A stretch of DNA of 64,000 nucleotides from Terriglobia bacterium (GCA_020073145.1 JAIQFS010000025.1:1-64000); one strand, 5' to 3'; positions 26,473-35,973 are shown, numbered from the stretch's first letter. The notes: a model not told the origin generated them from the sequence alone. Numbers and translations: made by a program.

Positions 26473-26616
26473 GGTTTCATTATGGGCGGGAAGCCTGGCG
26501 GTGAAAAGGTCCAGATGTACACGATGAGTACTAGGACAACCTTCACTTGTACGGGAGGTTACCGGTGCGCGGGAGTCGAAAGGGCTTCCCGGGCTCCGCG
26601 GCCTTCCTTCCGGCCG

Positions 26617-27003
26617 TTACTCGGCTGGAATGTCCAGACTCTTGGCGCTGCGCCACAGCCGCTCCAGGCTGTAATATTCGCGCGCCTTGGGGGAAAAGAT
26701 GTGGACCAGGAGGTCGCCGTAATCGGCCAAGACCCATTCCGCCTGGCTGTAGCCTTCCACGCTGATGGGCAATTCGCCGGCTTGCTGTTTGAGCTGGAGT
26801 CCGACCTCGTCGGCGATGGCTTGAATCTGGCGCTGATTGGCGGCCGTGCAGATGACGAAGAAATCGGCGAAGGAAGTGATGCCGGTGAGGTCCAGCACCT
26901 TGAGGTCCGTCGCTTTCTTCGATTCGGCAGCGCGGACCGCGATGAGCCACGTGGGGGTCTGGGCTAAAGTTTCTTTGGATTCGCGGACGTCGGCCGTTTT
27001 CAG
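26617..27003 (-). CDS. rsfS: Ribosomal silencing factor RsfS, probable CTG start
   Basis: RsfS/Iojap protein that binds L14 on the large subunit and blocks subunit joining when nutrients fall. Core: KKATDLKVLDLTGITSFADFFVICTAANQRQIQAIADEV and GYSQAEWVLADYGDLLVHIFSPKAREYYSLERLW. No ATG, GTG or TTG lies in frame where the family normally begins. The codon at 27003 is CTG, six bases after AGGAG, and gives 128 aa, the usual length. An in-frame ATG at 27144 would add 47 unconserved residues and lies upstream of a TATAGT box at about 27025-27030. The CTG start is inferred from this; the protein identity is firm. Confidence 0.88.
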   Translation of the reverse strand: MKTADVRESKETLAQTPTWLIAVRAAESKKATDLKVLDLTGITSFADFFVICTAANQRQIQAIADEVGLQLKQQAGELPISVEGYSQAEWVLADYGDLLVHIFSPKAREYYSLERLWRSAKSLDIPAE

Positions 27004-27239
27004 AACACGCTCCTGCTTGTATCGTACTATAGGCGAGCCGCGGGGCGTGTGGCGGGAGCCTTGGCTTTGCGAAGGCGCCTCGCTCCGGCCGTGTATAAGC
27101 TCACCTTGTGACCGTCGAGGCTGTCCAGGTAGGCATGTTCCCATCCGGTATGGCGGCTCGGTTCACCAGGGTGGCACGCCTCGTGATCGAGGAGAGGCGC
27201 TGCCAAGGGAAGCGTTTTTCTGCCGATGGCCGGGCTCGG

Positions 27240-30200
27240 TTAGAACGTCAGACGGGCCACAATCAGCCCATTGCGCGGCACCAGCGCGCCGGTGAAGCCG
27301 GGGGTGATGGTGTTCATGAAACCGAAGCCGGAGGCGGCGTTGCCGTTCTTCTGCCGGGTCTGAATCTGCTGGGCATTGGTGGCGGTGGGGTTGCCCCAAT
27401 ACGCGCGGTTGAACACGTTGGTCAACTCAAAGCGCAGGTTGAAGCTGGCCCTCTCCTTGAACCGCCAGGTGCGGCCGAGGTTCATATTCTCCGAAGGCCG
27501 ACGCTGCGTTCGATAATCGCTATAGTACGCGGCCGACGATCCGAACTGTCCGGCCGCGGGAGTGGTGGTGGACCAGGCGTTCGGATTCAGCAAGAACGTC
27601 GTGTTCGGATCGTAGCAATGACAATTGGGATCCACCGTGAACAGGGGCTGGCCCGCGACCCGGTTGGCAAAGGTAGTCTGGAACACCTGATTGCCCAGGT
27701 TGTTCTGGGCAAGGGGCACCTGGATGGGGAAACCGCTGGCGTATTGCAGGAAGACGCCATAGGTCCAGTCGCGGGCGGCCCAGGACAAAACCCGGTTGCC
27801 TCCGATTTTGGGGGTCACATAGGTGGCCGAGACATTGAACAACAGGGGCTGGTCATACAGCGAAAGGTACTTGTTGTTCTTACGGTTGAAGACGTCATTC
27901 ACCACCGCGTTCCCGGTCGTTCCAGGATTCGGCTCGCCGATTTCGACGCCGGCATCCTGAGTTTTCGACCAGGTGAAGGTGCTCACGAACGACAGGCCGC
28001 GCGAAAAGCGTTTGGTCGCTTTCACCTGGAGGGCGTTGTACCAAGTGTCGCCAAGCGGATCCCAGTAAGCGTTGATGGTCGTGAACTGCGGAAAGGGTCG
28101 TAAGGCCTGGCCGAGGGTCTGGGTGAGCGGGAACCCGGCATAGGGGGGCCGAACGTTCAGTCCTCGCGCAATCACCGCTGGTGAATTGAGGGCTTGGCTC
28201 AACAGCCCGGCATCGGTCGGGTTGTTGATATCGAGCCCCGCGCCCGCAATGCGCGACAACGGAATGGCGTTGAGGTTGAGCAGTGCCGGAGACTGCCACC
28301 AGATGCCGCGGTTCCCGATGTAGTACACATCGACAGCCAGGTTCGGGAATATCTCTCTCTGGAAACCGACGCTCCATTGATACTGGCGGGGAGGCCGGCC
28401 CGCGTTCGGATCCATAAACGGCGCCACGGTCGCGGCCGGAGTGGTGGTTGGGTTGTATTGGCCAGCGTTCAGATTGGGCCAGGGTATCGGGTTATACGAG
28501 GCCGGAATGCCTTGCGCGAGGGTGGTGATGGGCAGACCAAAGGTGGTGGTCGGCACCGTGTTGATGGACCCGGCCAGGCCCCCCGCAGCGTTGTTATTGG
28601 ATTCGGTGTTGGCGTATACGATTCCAAAACCGCCGCGAAAGACGGTTTTGGAGTTGAACTGATACGCCAGTCCCAGACGCGGGGCGAAGCCCCACGGATA
28701 GTTTTTGGCGAGGCTGCAATTGCAGTGGCCGGGTCCCGAGCCATCAAATACCACGGCGCCTGGAATGCCGACCGTCGGGTTGAGCGTCGTGGGGGAGAAG
28801 AACGGAGCCCGCCCGTATTGCTCGCGCAGGTAGGTCGAGTAATCGTAGCGGATCCCGTAGTCGAGCGTGATCTTACGAGTCACCTTCCAGGAGTCCTGCG
28901 CAAAGAAGCCAATTTCATGTTTGCCGAGCCTGGGGTCCACCGGGTTGGAAACACTGACAGTCTTGACCTGGCCCAATAGGAAGCTCGCGTAACCGAACCC
29001 CGGGGTTTGACCCTTCAGCGTGCTTCCATTGAGATACGGAAGGCTGGTCTGGTCGCCTGCAAATGTATAGGAACCTGCGCCGCCCGACTGGCTGGGCGCC
29101 GGATAGCCCTCGATGCGGGTTTCAGCGCCGGCCTTATACGTATGATTATTGCGGACCCAGGTCAGACTGGCGTTGAAGGAAGGCGATTCGGTCCAAGCGT
29201 GACCATTGGCCGAGCCTCCGAAGTTCTGCATGCCTCCCTGGCCGGTGCAGACGTAGGGTGAGAAAGCGGATGCACCGGTACAGAGCCCACCCATGCTGGG
29301 AAAGAACCGGTGGGTGATGCCACCGTTCAATCCGAGCTCCGTCTGGGCGTTGTAATTGGGAACCTGCCCCTCCTCATTGACGTTGGGCGTATAGAAATCA
29401 TTGCTGCGGTATCCCGCGCCCAAATGCAACAGGAGCGTCGGCGATAGCGTGTGGTCGTAGTTCAGCCGGTACACTTTCGAGATTTGGAATGTGGCGACAT
29501 TGGTCGCCAGCGGGTCTGGAAGACCGTCGACTTGCCCGAAGGTAAAGGAAAGAGGCGCGGTGGTCTTGGTGTCCTGCCAGAAGAACGAAAGCCGTCCTTT
29601 GGGCCCGATCGACTGGTCCAGCTTCAGTGACGGAATCTGCGTGATTCGTGACGTGGGGATATTGGGAATATAGTTATTGACGACGCCGCTGGCGAATGGG
29701 CCGAGGGGTTGTGGAAACAAGGCCTGGATCTTCTGCGCGATCGGATCCCACTGGGGCTGCGGAATGGTCTGGTTCGAGAAGGGGTCGCGGACCAGACCGG
29801 TTGGCCCGGGCCGGGTGGTCGCGGGATCGTAGATTTCGCCCGCGAAAATCGGGCGGTTGAGAGAATCGGTTCCAATGGCGGCGGAACCCTGTGGGATGGC
29901 GGTCGTGAAGTCGCCGGTGCGATACGCGGCGGTGGGCACGGTCTCCTGTTGGTTGTTGATGTCGACGTGCTCCCGGTACTGCTCCCAGTTGAAGAAGAAG
30001 AAGGTCTTGTCGTGGCCGTCATAAACCTTCGGGATCCAGACCGGACCGCCAACGGTGAAGCCCCAGTCCTGGCGGCGGTTGCGCGGCCGGGGATTGCCAG
30101 CCGGGTTATCGGTAAAGGGATTGCCCGCATTGAATACTTCGTTGACGAAGTAGTCGTACAGGGTGCCGTGGAACTGATTGGTGCCGGACTTCATGGTGAC

Positions 30201-30917
30201 GTTGAACATGCCGCCGCCGACCTGGCCGTATTCCGCCGCAAAATTGCTGGTCTGGATCGCCACTTCCTGGATGGCGTCGACGCTCGGCTGGGTCTGCGCC
30301 TGGACTCCGGGAGTACCGGTATTGGACGCGTCCTGGCCTTCGATCCGGAACGATTGAGTATTATTGGGCGCGCCGTTGACGCGGACTTGGGCGTTGGCCT
30401 GCCACATGGCCCCCGGCACCAACTGGATCATGGCATAGGGATTGCGGATGCCGGCGCTTCCGGCTTGGCCGGCGCCAATCCCCAGGATGGGGAGGTCGTT
30501 CATACTTGACGCCTTAATGGTGTGGCTGATGTCGCCGCTTTCGGTTTTCAGCAGAGGCGCATCGGCCTGAACCGTGACGGACTCGGTCGGAGCGCCGACT
30601 TCGAGGGTGATATCGATGCGCAGGGTTTGAGCGACTTCCACTGTAAGTCCCCGGCGCGTGTATCGCTTGAAGCCCGGCACAGCGACGGACACCTCGTAAG
30701 AGCCGGCGGGCAACTGAGCGATGGTATAGTTTCCGGTCGGGGTGCTCGCCGCCTGGTAGCTGACGCCAGTTGCCGTATTCCTGGCTTCAATCGCGGCGGC
30801 AGCCACCACGGCGCTCGCCGGATCGGAAACGGTGCCCGTGATCGTGCCACGGTCGCTCTGCGCGAACAGCGCGAAAGGAGACACGAAGAGACAGAAAGCA
30901 GCAATCCGTTTGTGCAT
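27240..30917 (-). CDS. TonB-dependent receptor, Oar-like, with carboxypeptidase-regulatory domain
   Basis: Outer-membrane transporter of 1,225 aa. Signal peptide to about residue 19 (ALFAQ). Residues about 22-110 form a carboxypeptidase-regulatory-like domain (RGTITGTVSDPASAVV, GNYTIAQLPAGSYEV). A plug domain follows (about 120-260), then a long barrel ending in a C-terminal Phe (VARLTF), the beta-barrel assembly signal. Typical of the expanded acidobacterial Oar-type receptors believed to import polysaccharides or other large substrates; the substrate cannot be told. It has its own promoter with a leader of about 60-70 bases and lies opposite the DUF6152 operon. Confidence 0.93.
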   Translation of the reverse strand: MHKRIAAFCLFVSPFALFAQSDRGTITGTVSDPASAVVAAAAIEARNTATGVSYQAASTPTGNYTIAQLPAGSYEVSVAVPGFKRYTRRGLTVEVAQTLRIDITLEVGAPTESVTVQADAPLLKTESGDISHTIKASSMNDLPILGIGAGQAGSAGIRNPYAMIQLVPGAMWQANAQVRVNGAPNNTQSFRIEGQDASNTGTPGVQAQTQPSVDAIQEVAIQTSNFAAEYGQVGGGMFNVTMKSGTNQFHGTLYDYFVNEVFNAGNPFTDNPAGNPRPRNRRQDWGFTVGGPVWIPKVYDGHDKTFFFFNWEQYREHVDINNQQETVPTAAYRTGDFTTAIPQGSAAIGTDSLNRPIFAGEIYDPATTRPGPTGLVRDPFSNQTIPQPQWDPIAQKIQALFPQPLGPFASGVVNNYIPNIPTSRITQIPSLKLDQSIGPKGRLSFFWQDTKTTAPLSFTFGQVDGLPDPLATNVATFQISKVYRLNYDHTLSPTLLLHLGAGYRSNDFYTPNVNEEGQVPNYNAQTELGLNGGITHRFFPSMGGLCTGASAFSPYVCTGQGGMQNFGGSANGHAWTESPSFNASLTWVRNNHTYKAGAETRIEGYPAPSQSGGAGSYTFAGDQTSLPYLNGSTLKGQTPGFGYASFLLGQVKTVSVSNPVDPRLGKHEIGFFAQDSWKVTRKITLDYGIRYDYSTYLREQYGRAPFFSPTTLNPTVGIPGAVVFDGSGPGHCNCSLAKNYPWGFAPRLGLAYQFNSKTVFRGGFGIVYANTESNNNAAGGLAGSINTVPTTTFGLPITTLAQGIPASYNPIPWPNLNAGQYNPTTTPAATVAPFMDPNAGRPPRQYQWSVGFQREIFPNLAVDVYYIGNRGIWWQSPALLNLNAIPLSRIAGAGLDINNPTDAGLLSQALNSPAVIARGLNVRPPYAGFPLTQTLGQALRPFPQFTTINAYWDPLGDTWYNALQVKATKRFSRGLSFVSTFTWSKTQDAGVEIGEPNPGTTGNAVVNDVFNRKNNKYLSLYDQPLLFNVSATYVTPKIGGNRVLSWAARDWTYGVFLQYASGFPIQVPLAQNNLGNQVFQTTFANRVAGQPLFTVDPNCHCYDPNTTFLLNPNAWSTTTPAAGQFGSSAAYYSDYRTQRRPSENMNLGRTWRFKERASFNLRFELTNVFNRAYWGNPTATNAQQIQTRQKNGNAASGFGFMNTITPGFTGALVPRNGLIVARLTF

Positions 30918-30937
30918 AGTCTAACCCCTTGACGTCG

Positions 30938-30953
30938 ACAGACCCGAGTCTGT
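30938..30953. repeat. Hairpin in the TonB receptor leader
   Basis: Perfect 6-bp stem ACAGAC / GTCTGT (30938-30943 and 30948-30953) with a 4-base loop, about 20 bases before the receptor's start codon on the minus strand. It would fold in the mRNA leader and could affect translation or stability. Confidence 0.45.
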
Positions 30954-30985
30954 GACTCACACCTCGACGTTAAAAACTGTCGGCA

Positions 30986-31014
30986 ACTATATAACAACGG
31001 CTGTATCTCGTCAA
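30986..31014 (-). promoter_or_regulatory. Promoter of the TonB-dependent receptor
   Basis: On the minus strand TTGACG (31014-31009) and TATAGT (30991-30986) are 17 bases apart, five of six matches in each box. Start of transcription near 30978 gives a leader of about 60 bases containing the hairpin listed above. Confidence 0.7.
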
Positions 31015-31191
31015 GGCAGTTGGAGACACACCGGTTTGAGAAGGCTACGGAGAAGCAGGCGGAGGGAGACCCTTTCCGGCGGCGCCGGGAGTGCGAAAGC
31101 GCGCCGGACTTCTCCGGCCGCGGGACGTGTCGATCGCCAACTGACGCCAGGGGACGCGGACTCCTGCGACCGGGTCTTGGCAGCCGGAAAC

Positions 31192-31220
31192 TTGACAGTC
31201 GGCGGTGCTCTTGTTACCTT
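31192..31220 (+). promoter_or_regulatory. Promoter of the DUF6152 operon
   Basis: Perfect TTGACA (31192-31197), 17-base spacer, TACCTT (31215-31220). It is divergent from the TonB receptor promoter and followed by AGGAGG at 31237-31242 before the GTG start at 31254. Confidence 0.65.
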
Positions 31221-31253
31221 GGCCTCCAGCGTGAACAGGAGGTATCAGCGTCC

Positions 31254-31643
31254 GTGAAAACCCGTCTTTTCGCCTTAATCCCTTGTTTGGTATTGGGGGT
31301 GAGCGCCCTGTGGGCCCACCACTCGTTGACCGCCGAGTATGACCAAAGCAAGAAGGTCACGCTCCATGGGACTCTGACCAGCATCGACTGGCGGAACCCG
31401 CACGCCTGGATTTATCTGAGCGTGAAAACCGAGAGCGGGGCCACGGAGAAGTGGCAATGCGAGTTGGGATCGCCCAACGCCATGACGCGCCAGGGCTGGA
31501 CGCAGGATGCGGCCAAGCCCGGTGACGAGATGGTGGTGGACGGCCTGCTGGCCAAGGATGGCTCCAAAACCTGCAGCAGCCGCAATGTGAAGATGAAAGA
31601 CGGCCGGGTGCTGTGGAGTCAGAGCCAGGGGCCGGAGCGCTAG
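31254..31643 (+). CDS. DUF6152 family secreted protein
   Basis: 129 aa with a signal peptide to about residue 22 (SALWAHHS). Family features are AHHSLTAEYDQSKKVTLHGTL and DWRNPHAWIYLSV, a small beta-rich domain with a His pair. Function unknown. The GTG at 31254 has AGGAGG 11 bases upstream; an upstream in-frame open region has no family resemblance. The gene is followed ten bases later by another secreted protein, and the pair recurs in Acidobacteria. Confidence 0.85.
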   Translation: MKTRLFALIPCLVLGVSALWAHHSLTAEYDQSKKVTLHGTLTSIDWRNPHAWIYLSVKTESGATEKWQCELGSPNAMTRQGWTQDAAKPGDEMVVDGLLAKDGSKTCSSRNVKMKDGRVLWSQSQGPER

Positions 31644-31653
31644 GAGATCGACC

Positions 31654-32439
31654 TTGAAGAATCGTGCGATATGGGTGGCGGTGGTATTGGCCGCGATGCC
31701 CGGACTGACCGTGGCTCAGCCGCGAGGCGGCCGGGGAGGGGGGCGTGGAGGTTATCAGGCTCCGGAAGGGCCGGCGCCCAAGAATCCGTGGGGCAAGCCG
31801 GACTTCAACGGGGTGTGGCAACGTCCCTATGCACCGGATGTGACGCGCGATTTCGGGCCCAGCCAGAAGGGCGCGGGCGAGTTGCCCTACACCGAATGGG
31901 GCAAGGCGCAGTGGGACAACTACCATCCCGAGAACGGCGACTATACCGGCTCTTGTCTGCCATTCGGCTACATGCGCTCGGTGGGCTCGCCGGATCCCAT
32001 GCAGATCGTGCAGACCGACAAGGTGCTGGCTCTGCTTTGGGAACAGAACACGTGGTTCAAAGAGGTGCCGATCGACGGGCGGCCGCACGGCAAGAAAGTC
32101 CCGACCTGGTTCGGGGACTCGGTGGGCCACTGGGAAGGCGATACGCTGGTCATCGACACGAACAATTTCAACGGTCTGACCAAGCTCGATACCATTGGGC
32201 ACCCGCATAGCGACCAACTGCATGTGATCGAGCGGTACAACCGCACCGACGCCGGGCATATCGGATACGAAGTCACGGTGGAAGATCCCAAGACCTATAC
32301 CAAGCCCTGGAAGAACACGCGAGTCTTCACGCTGCGCACCGATTGGGAGATCCTGGAATACTCGTGCGAGGAGAACAACAAAGGGCTGGTCGAGGGGCGA
32401 ATCAAGGTTCCCGAGTCCGGGGCCGCTCCGAAGAACTAG
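31654..32439 (+). CDS. Secreted hypothetical protein paired with DUF6152
   Basis: 261 aa starting at a TTG with AGGAG eight bases before it. Signal peptide to about residue 22 (LTVAQ), followed by a short Gly/Arg-rich stretch, RGGRGGGRGG. The body has NPWGKPDFNGVWQRPYAPDV, YTGSCLPFGYMRSVGSPDPMQIVQT and WFGDSVGHWEGDTLVIDTNNFNG, a recurring acidobacterial pattern without known function. The aromatic-rich, Gly-Asp repeats suggest a soluble beta-rich fold. Same operon as the DUF6152 gene. Confidence 0.8.
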   Translation: MKNRAIWVAVVLAAMPGLTVAQPRGGRGGGRGGYQAPEGPAPKNPWGKPDFNGVWQRPYAPDVTRDFGPSQKGAGELPYTEWGKAQWDNYHPENGDYTGSCLPFGYMRSVGSPDPMQIVQTDKVLALLWEQNTWFKEVPIDGRPHGKKVPTWFGDSVGHWEGDTLVIDTNNFNGLTKLDTIGHPHSDQLHVIERYNRTDAGHIGYEVTVEDPKTYTKPWKNTRVFTLRTDWEILEYSCEENNKGLVEGRIKVPESGAAPKN

Positions 32440-32554
32440 GCGCTAACTCCCTTGTTTGGCGGCGCCCGAGCCCGACGCGAGTAGAGCGCTGCTAACGTTC
32501 GACAGTCTTCCAGTTTGCCGGTGGGGCCCTCAGAATCAAGGGAGGGGGTGTCCC

Positions 32555-33004
32555 GTGGCGAAATATGCGGCGCCGGCAATACTGGCCCTAGTGGTGATCG
32601 CCAGCGGCTGTTCGAGCAACCGCCGCCAGGACGTTTCCGATGCTGCGGTCAGCCCCGCGGTTCACGGTCCGGAACCGACGCCGGTGTTGGCTGAGCGACG
32701 CACGGCGGCAGTGGCGAACCCCATTCCTCCGGCTCCGCCCGAGGCACCGAAAGCTCCGGTGGTGAAGAAGAAGGCGAGCGTAGCCTCGCCGACACTCCAG
32801 GCGCAGGCGTTTGACGACCCGCGGCGGATTCAGGCTGGCACCACGTACCGCGAGATGGTCCGGCGGTTCGGACCGCCCTCGATGCGGGTGGTGGTGGGGC
32901 CGGACCGGATCAGCTATTCGTATGCCAGTCGCAAGAGCCGGGTGCAAGTCGAAGTGCAAGGCGGCAAGGTGATCTCGGTGGAAGAAGCAGACACCGGACT
33001 GTAA
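32555..33004 (+). CDS. Lipoprotein with SmpA/BamE-like C-terminal domain
   Basis: 149 aa from the GTG at 32555, with GGGAGGGGG upstream. The N-terminal IASGC is a plausible lipobox (Cys about residue 18). An Ala/Pro-rich linker of about 65 residues follows (PPAPPEAPKAPVVKKKAS). The last 50 residues, IQAGTTYREMVRRFGPPSMRVVV and so on, resemble the SmpA/OmlA (BamE-like) 'G-T-x-x-E-V-x-x-x-F/L-G-x-P' domain. Probably anchored to the outer membrane; the partner is unknown. Its location after the DUF6152 pair may be fortuitous. Confidence 0.7.
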   Translation: MAKYAAPAILALVVIASGCSSNRRQDVSDAAVSPAVHGPEPTPVLAERRTAAVANPIPPAPPEAPKAPVVKKKASVASPTLQAQAFDDPRRIQAGTTYREMVRRFGPPSMRVVVGPDRISYSYASRKSRVQVEVQGGKVISVEEADTGL

Positions 33005-33134
33005 GCGGCGAGAGCCCTCCGACTTGGGCCCTGGCATTTGACGCGGCCCGATCCATTGACGCTGTTGCCGGCTTGGTGGAACCTGATAACCTGTTAAGAA
33101 CTTCTGTTTCTACAGGCTGGGGGATACCAAGCAA

Positions 33135-33641
33135 ATGGCTGGCGAACTCAAGATCCGGGTGAACGATCAGGTGCGGACGGTGACGGCCGCGCCGGATACG
33201 CCCTTACTGTACGTGCTTTCCAACGAATTGGAGCTGCAAGGCCCGCGGTTCGGGTGCGGACTGGGGCAGTGCGGGTCCTGTTCGGTGCTGGTGAACGGGG
33301 TCGAGACCCGGTCGTGCGTGACTCCGGTTTCGGCCGTGCAGGGAAAATCGGTCACTACGTTGGAAGGCCTACCAGCCTGGTATGCGGCGCAGAAGAAGCT
33401 CCACCAGGCGCCCGCGCTGCATCCCGTACAACAAGCGCTGATTGACGAACAGGCTGTGCAATGCGGGTATTGTTTCAACGGAATGATTGTCAAGGCGTCG
33501 GAACTGCTTTCGAAGAATCCGCAGCCCACGGACGCGCAGATTCGCACGGCGATGAACGGACATTTGTGCCGGTGCGGGACGTACCCGCGGGTGCTCAAGG
33601 CCATTCAGCGGGCATCGCGGATGATGGCGGGGGTGGCGTGA
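33135..33641 (+). CDS. 2Fe-2S subunit of a molybdenum hydroxylase (isoquinoline 1-oxidoreductase alpha-like)
   Basis: 168 aa, with two 2Fe-2S clusters. The plant-ferredoxin cluster uses C41, C46, C49 and C61 (GCGLGQCGSCSVLVNG); the helical cluster uses C110, C113, C145 and C147 (QCGYCFNGM ... LCRCGTY). It passes electrons from the molybdenum site of the next gene product. No FAD subunit is present, as in isoquinoline 1-oxidoreductase-type enzymes, whose electrons go to a membrane or periplasmic acceptor. The stop overlaps the next gene's ATG. Confidence 0.92.
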   Translation: MAGELKIRVNDQVRTVTAAPDTPLLYVLSNELELQGPRFGCGLGQCGSCSVLVNGVETRSCVTPVSAVQGKSVTTLEGLPAWYAAQKKLHQAPALHPVQQALIDEQAVQCGYCFNGMIVKASELLSKNPQPTDAQIRTAMNGHLCRCGTYPRVLKAIQRASRMMAGVA

Positions 33642-35848
33642 TGGGCAACGTGATTCGCCGCGACTTCCTCAAGACGGGCGGGGCGCTGGTGATCGGGTTT
33701 CATCTGGGCGGCGTGGTTTCGGCGCAAGAGCGCGGTTCCGCCGCCGGCCCGCCGGACGCCAAGCAAGTCGACACCTGGCTGGCCATTCACCCCGACAACA
33801 CGGCGACGGTGTACATCGGATTCGCTGAACTAGGGCAGGGGAACTCGACGGCATTGCTGCAGGTGGCGGCCGAGGAATTGGACCTGGGGATGAGCCAGAT
33901 CGCGACGGTGCGGCTCGATACCAACGTCACTCCCAACCAAGGCGGAACGTATTCCAGCGCGTCGATCCAGCGCGGCGGTCCGCAAGTGCGGGCAGCGGCC
34001 GCGGAAGCGCGACGGGCGCTGCTCCAACTGGCATCCAAGAAACTAGCCACGCCGGTGGAGCGGCTCGAAGTGTCGAAGGGAGTGGTGTCGGTGATGGGCA
34101 GCCCCAACCAGTCCGTCACCTACGGCGCGCTGGTGGGCGGCAAGCATTTCGACCTGGCGTTCACGGGATCGGCGCCGGTCAAGCCGCCGTCGGCCTACCA
34201 GGTGGTGGGCACGGCCGCTCCGCGCAACGACATTCCGGACAAGGTTAGCGGGAAGTATGTGTACATGCAACACGTGCGAGTGCCCGGGATGCTGCATGGG
34301 CGGGTGGTGCGCCCGCGGGGACAGCGCGCGTATGGCGCCGGGGCCAAGGTGGCGACCCTGGATGAATCCTCGATCGCCCACATTGCGGGGGCCCGCGTGC
34401 TGCGGCGCGGGGATTTCGTGGGGGTGGTTGCGGAACGCGAGTGGGACGCCATTCGAGCTGCCCGCCAACTGAAAATCACTTGGGAAGCCGCACCCCCATT
34501 GCCAGGCAGCGCCGGTCTCTACGTGCAGATGCGCAAGGAAAAGACGACCGACCGGGTGGTGGTAGAGCGCGGGAACGTCACGGCCGCGCTCGACAGCGCG
34601 GTGCATCACGTCTCGCGGAGTTACACGGCTCCGTATCAGGCGCATGTGCCGTTCGGGCCGAACTGCGCGGTAGCCGATGTGACGCGAGAATCGGCGCTGG
34701 TGATGTGTTCGACGCAGGATGTCTATGCCACGCGCGGGAGCCTGGCCCGCTTGCTTGGCATCCCGCAAGAGAAGGTGCGCGTTCAGTATTACGAAGGATC
34801 GGGAACGTACGGCCACAGTTGTTACGACGACGTGGCGCAAGCCGCGGGGCTTCTGTCACAATTGGCCGCCAAGCCCGTCCGGCTGCAGTTCATGCGCTGG
34901 GATGAGCATGGGTGGGACAACTACGGTCCAGCGCACGTGGCGGATGTGCGCGCGGCGGCGGACGCCTCGGGCAATATAGTGGCATATGAATACGCCGGCT
35001 GGCAACATAACTGGAGCGGCACGGAAACGTCGGCGCAACTGACCGGAGTGGCGCCCGCCGCGTGGCCGGCGAGCGGGGTCCAGGAGGTCAACCGGCTGAC
35101 GTGCGGGGGCATGTACGACATTCCCAATCTGCGCCTGCTGAACCATCAGGTGCCGGCGCTGGGATATCTGAAAGGCGCGTGGCTCCGGTCTCCGCTGGAC
35201 CTTTCGTTTGCGTTTGCTTCGGAGCAGACGCTCGACGAGTTGGCTTACCTGGCGGGGCTGGACCCGTACGAGTTTCGGAAACGCAACATGAAGGACGAAC
35301 GCTGGCTGGGGGTTCTCAACGCTGCCGCGCAGGCCGCCCAATGGACGCCGCGGCGAGCGGCTGCCAAGCTATCGGGCGCGAAGGTCGTGACGGGGCGGGG
35401 CATCGGTGTGGGCACTCACCTGGCGTCGTACGGCGGGGCGGTCGCCGAGATCGAAGTGAACAAAGAGACCGGCAAAGTGGTGGCCAAACGTCTTTATGGC
35501 GCGATTGACGCCGGTTTGGTGGTGAATCCAGGCAACGTCGAAAACCAGATCAGCGGCCAGTTGGTGCAGACCGCCAGCCGCATGTTCCACGAAGAGGTGA
35601 CGCTCAATACGACCAACGTCACGAGTCTGGATTGGACCAGCTACCCCATTCTCCGGTTCGAGGAGTCGCCGGAAATCACGGCGGTGGTGGTGCAGCGCCT
35701 GAACGAGCGCTACAGCGGGGCCGGCGAAGAAGTGATGGCAGCGTGCGCCGCGGCCATCGGCAATGCGTTCTTCGATGCGACGGGTGTGCGGATGCGCGAA
35801 TTCCCGATGACGCCCAGCCGAGTGCTGGCGGCGCTGAAGCGCGGGTGA
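33641..35848 (+). CDS. Molybdopterin-binding subunit, isoquinoline 1-oxidoreductase beta-like, Tat signal
   Basis: 735 aa. A twin-arginine signal (RRDFLKTGGALVIGFHL) implies periplasmic location after cofactor insertion in the cytoplasm. It shows FAELGQGNSTALLQVAAEELDLG and the repeated AELGQGN/GGxY motif of COG1529 enzymes, and the catalytic-Glu segment YSGAGEEVMAA near the C-terminus. Such two-subunit hydroxylases oxidise aldehydes or N-heterocycles; the substrate is unknown. The start ATG at 33641 overlaps the previous stop. No XdhC-type maturation chaperone is nearby. Confidence 0.9.
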   Translation: MGNVIRRDFLKTGGALVIGFHLGGVVSAQERGSAAGPPDAKQVDTWLAIHPDNTATVYIGFAELGQGNSTALLQVAAEELDLGMSQIATVRLDTNVTPNQGGTYSSASIQRGGPQVRAAAAEARRALLQLASKKLATPVERLEVSKGVVSVMGSPNQSVTYGALVGGKHFDLAFTGSAPVKPPSAYQVVGTAAPRNDIPDKVSGKYVYMQHVRVPGMLHGRVVRPRGQRAYGAGAKVATLDESSIAHIAGARVLRRGDFVGVVAEREWDAIRAARQLKITWEAAPPLPGSAGLYVQMRKEKTTDRVVVERGNVTAALDSAVHHVSRSYTAPYQAHVPFGPNCAVADVTRESALVMCSTQDVYATRGSLARLLGIPQEKVRVQYYEGSGTYGHSCYDDVAQAAGLLSQLAAKPVRLQFMRWDEHGWDNYGPAHVADVRAAADASGNIVAYEYAGWQHNWSGTETSAQLTGVAPAAWPASGVQEVNRLTCGGMYDIPNLRLLNHQVPALGYLKGAWLRSPLDLSFAFASEQTLDELAYLAGLDPYEFRKRNMKDERWLGVLNAAAQAAQWTPRRAAAKLSGAKVVTGRGIGVGTHLASYGGAVAEIEVNKETGKVVAKRLYGAIDAGLVVNPGNVENQISGQLVQTASRMFHEEVTLNTTNVTSLDWTSYPILRFEESPEITAVVVQRLNERYSGAGEEVMAACAAAIGNAFFDATGVRMREFPMTPSRVLAALKRG

Positions 35849-35973
35849 CCGACGCGACCCGGTCACGGGGTGCGTCCGGTCTCCGGTTCCTACTCATCCC
35901 TGCCGCTTCAAAATACGGCAATTACGGGATGGAAACGTGCATTGGGTCACTTTAGAGTCAAGACTGGGTGACT

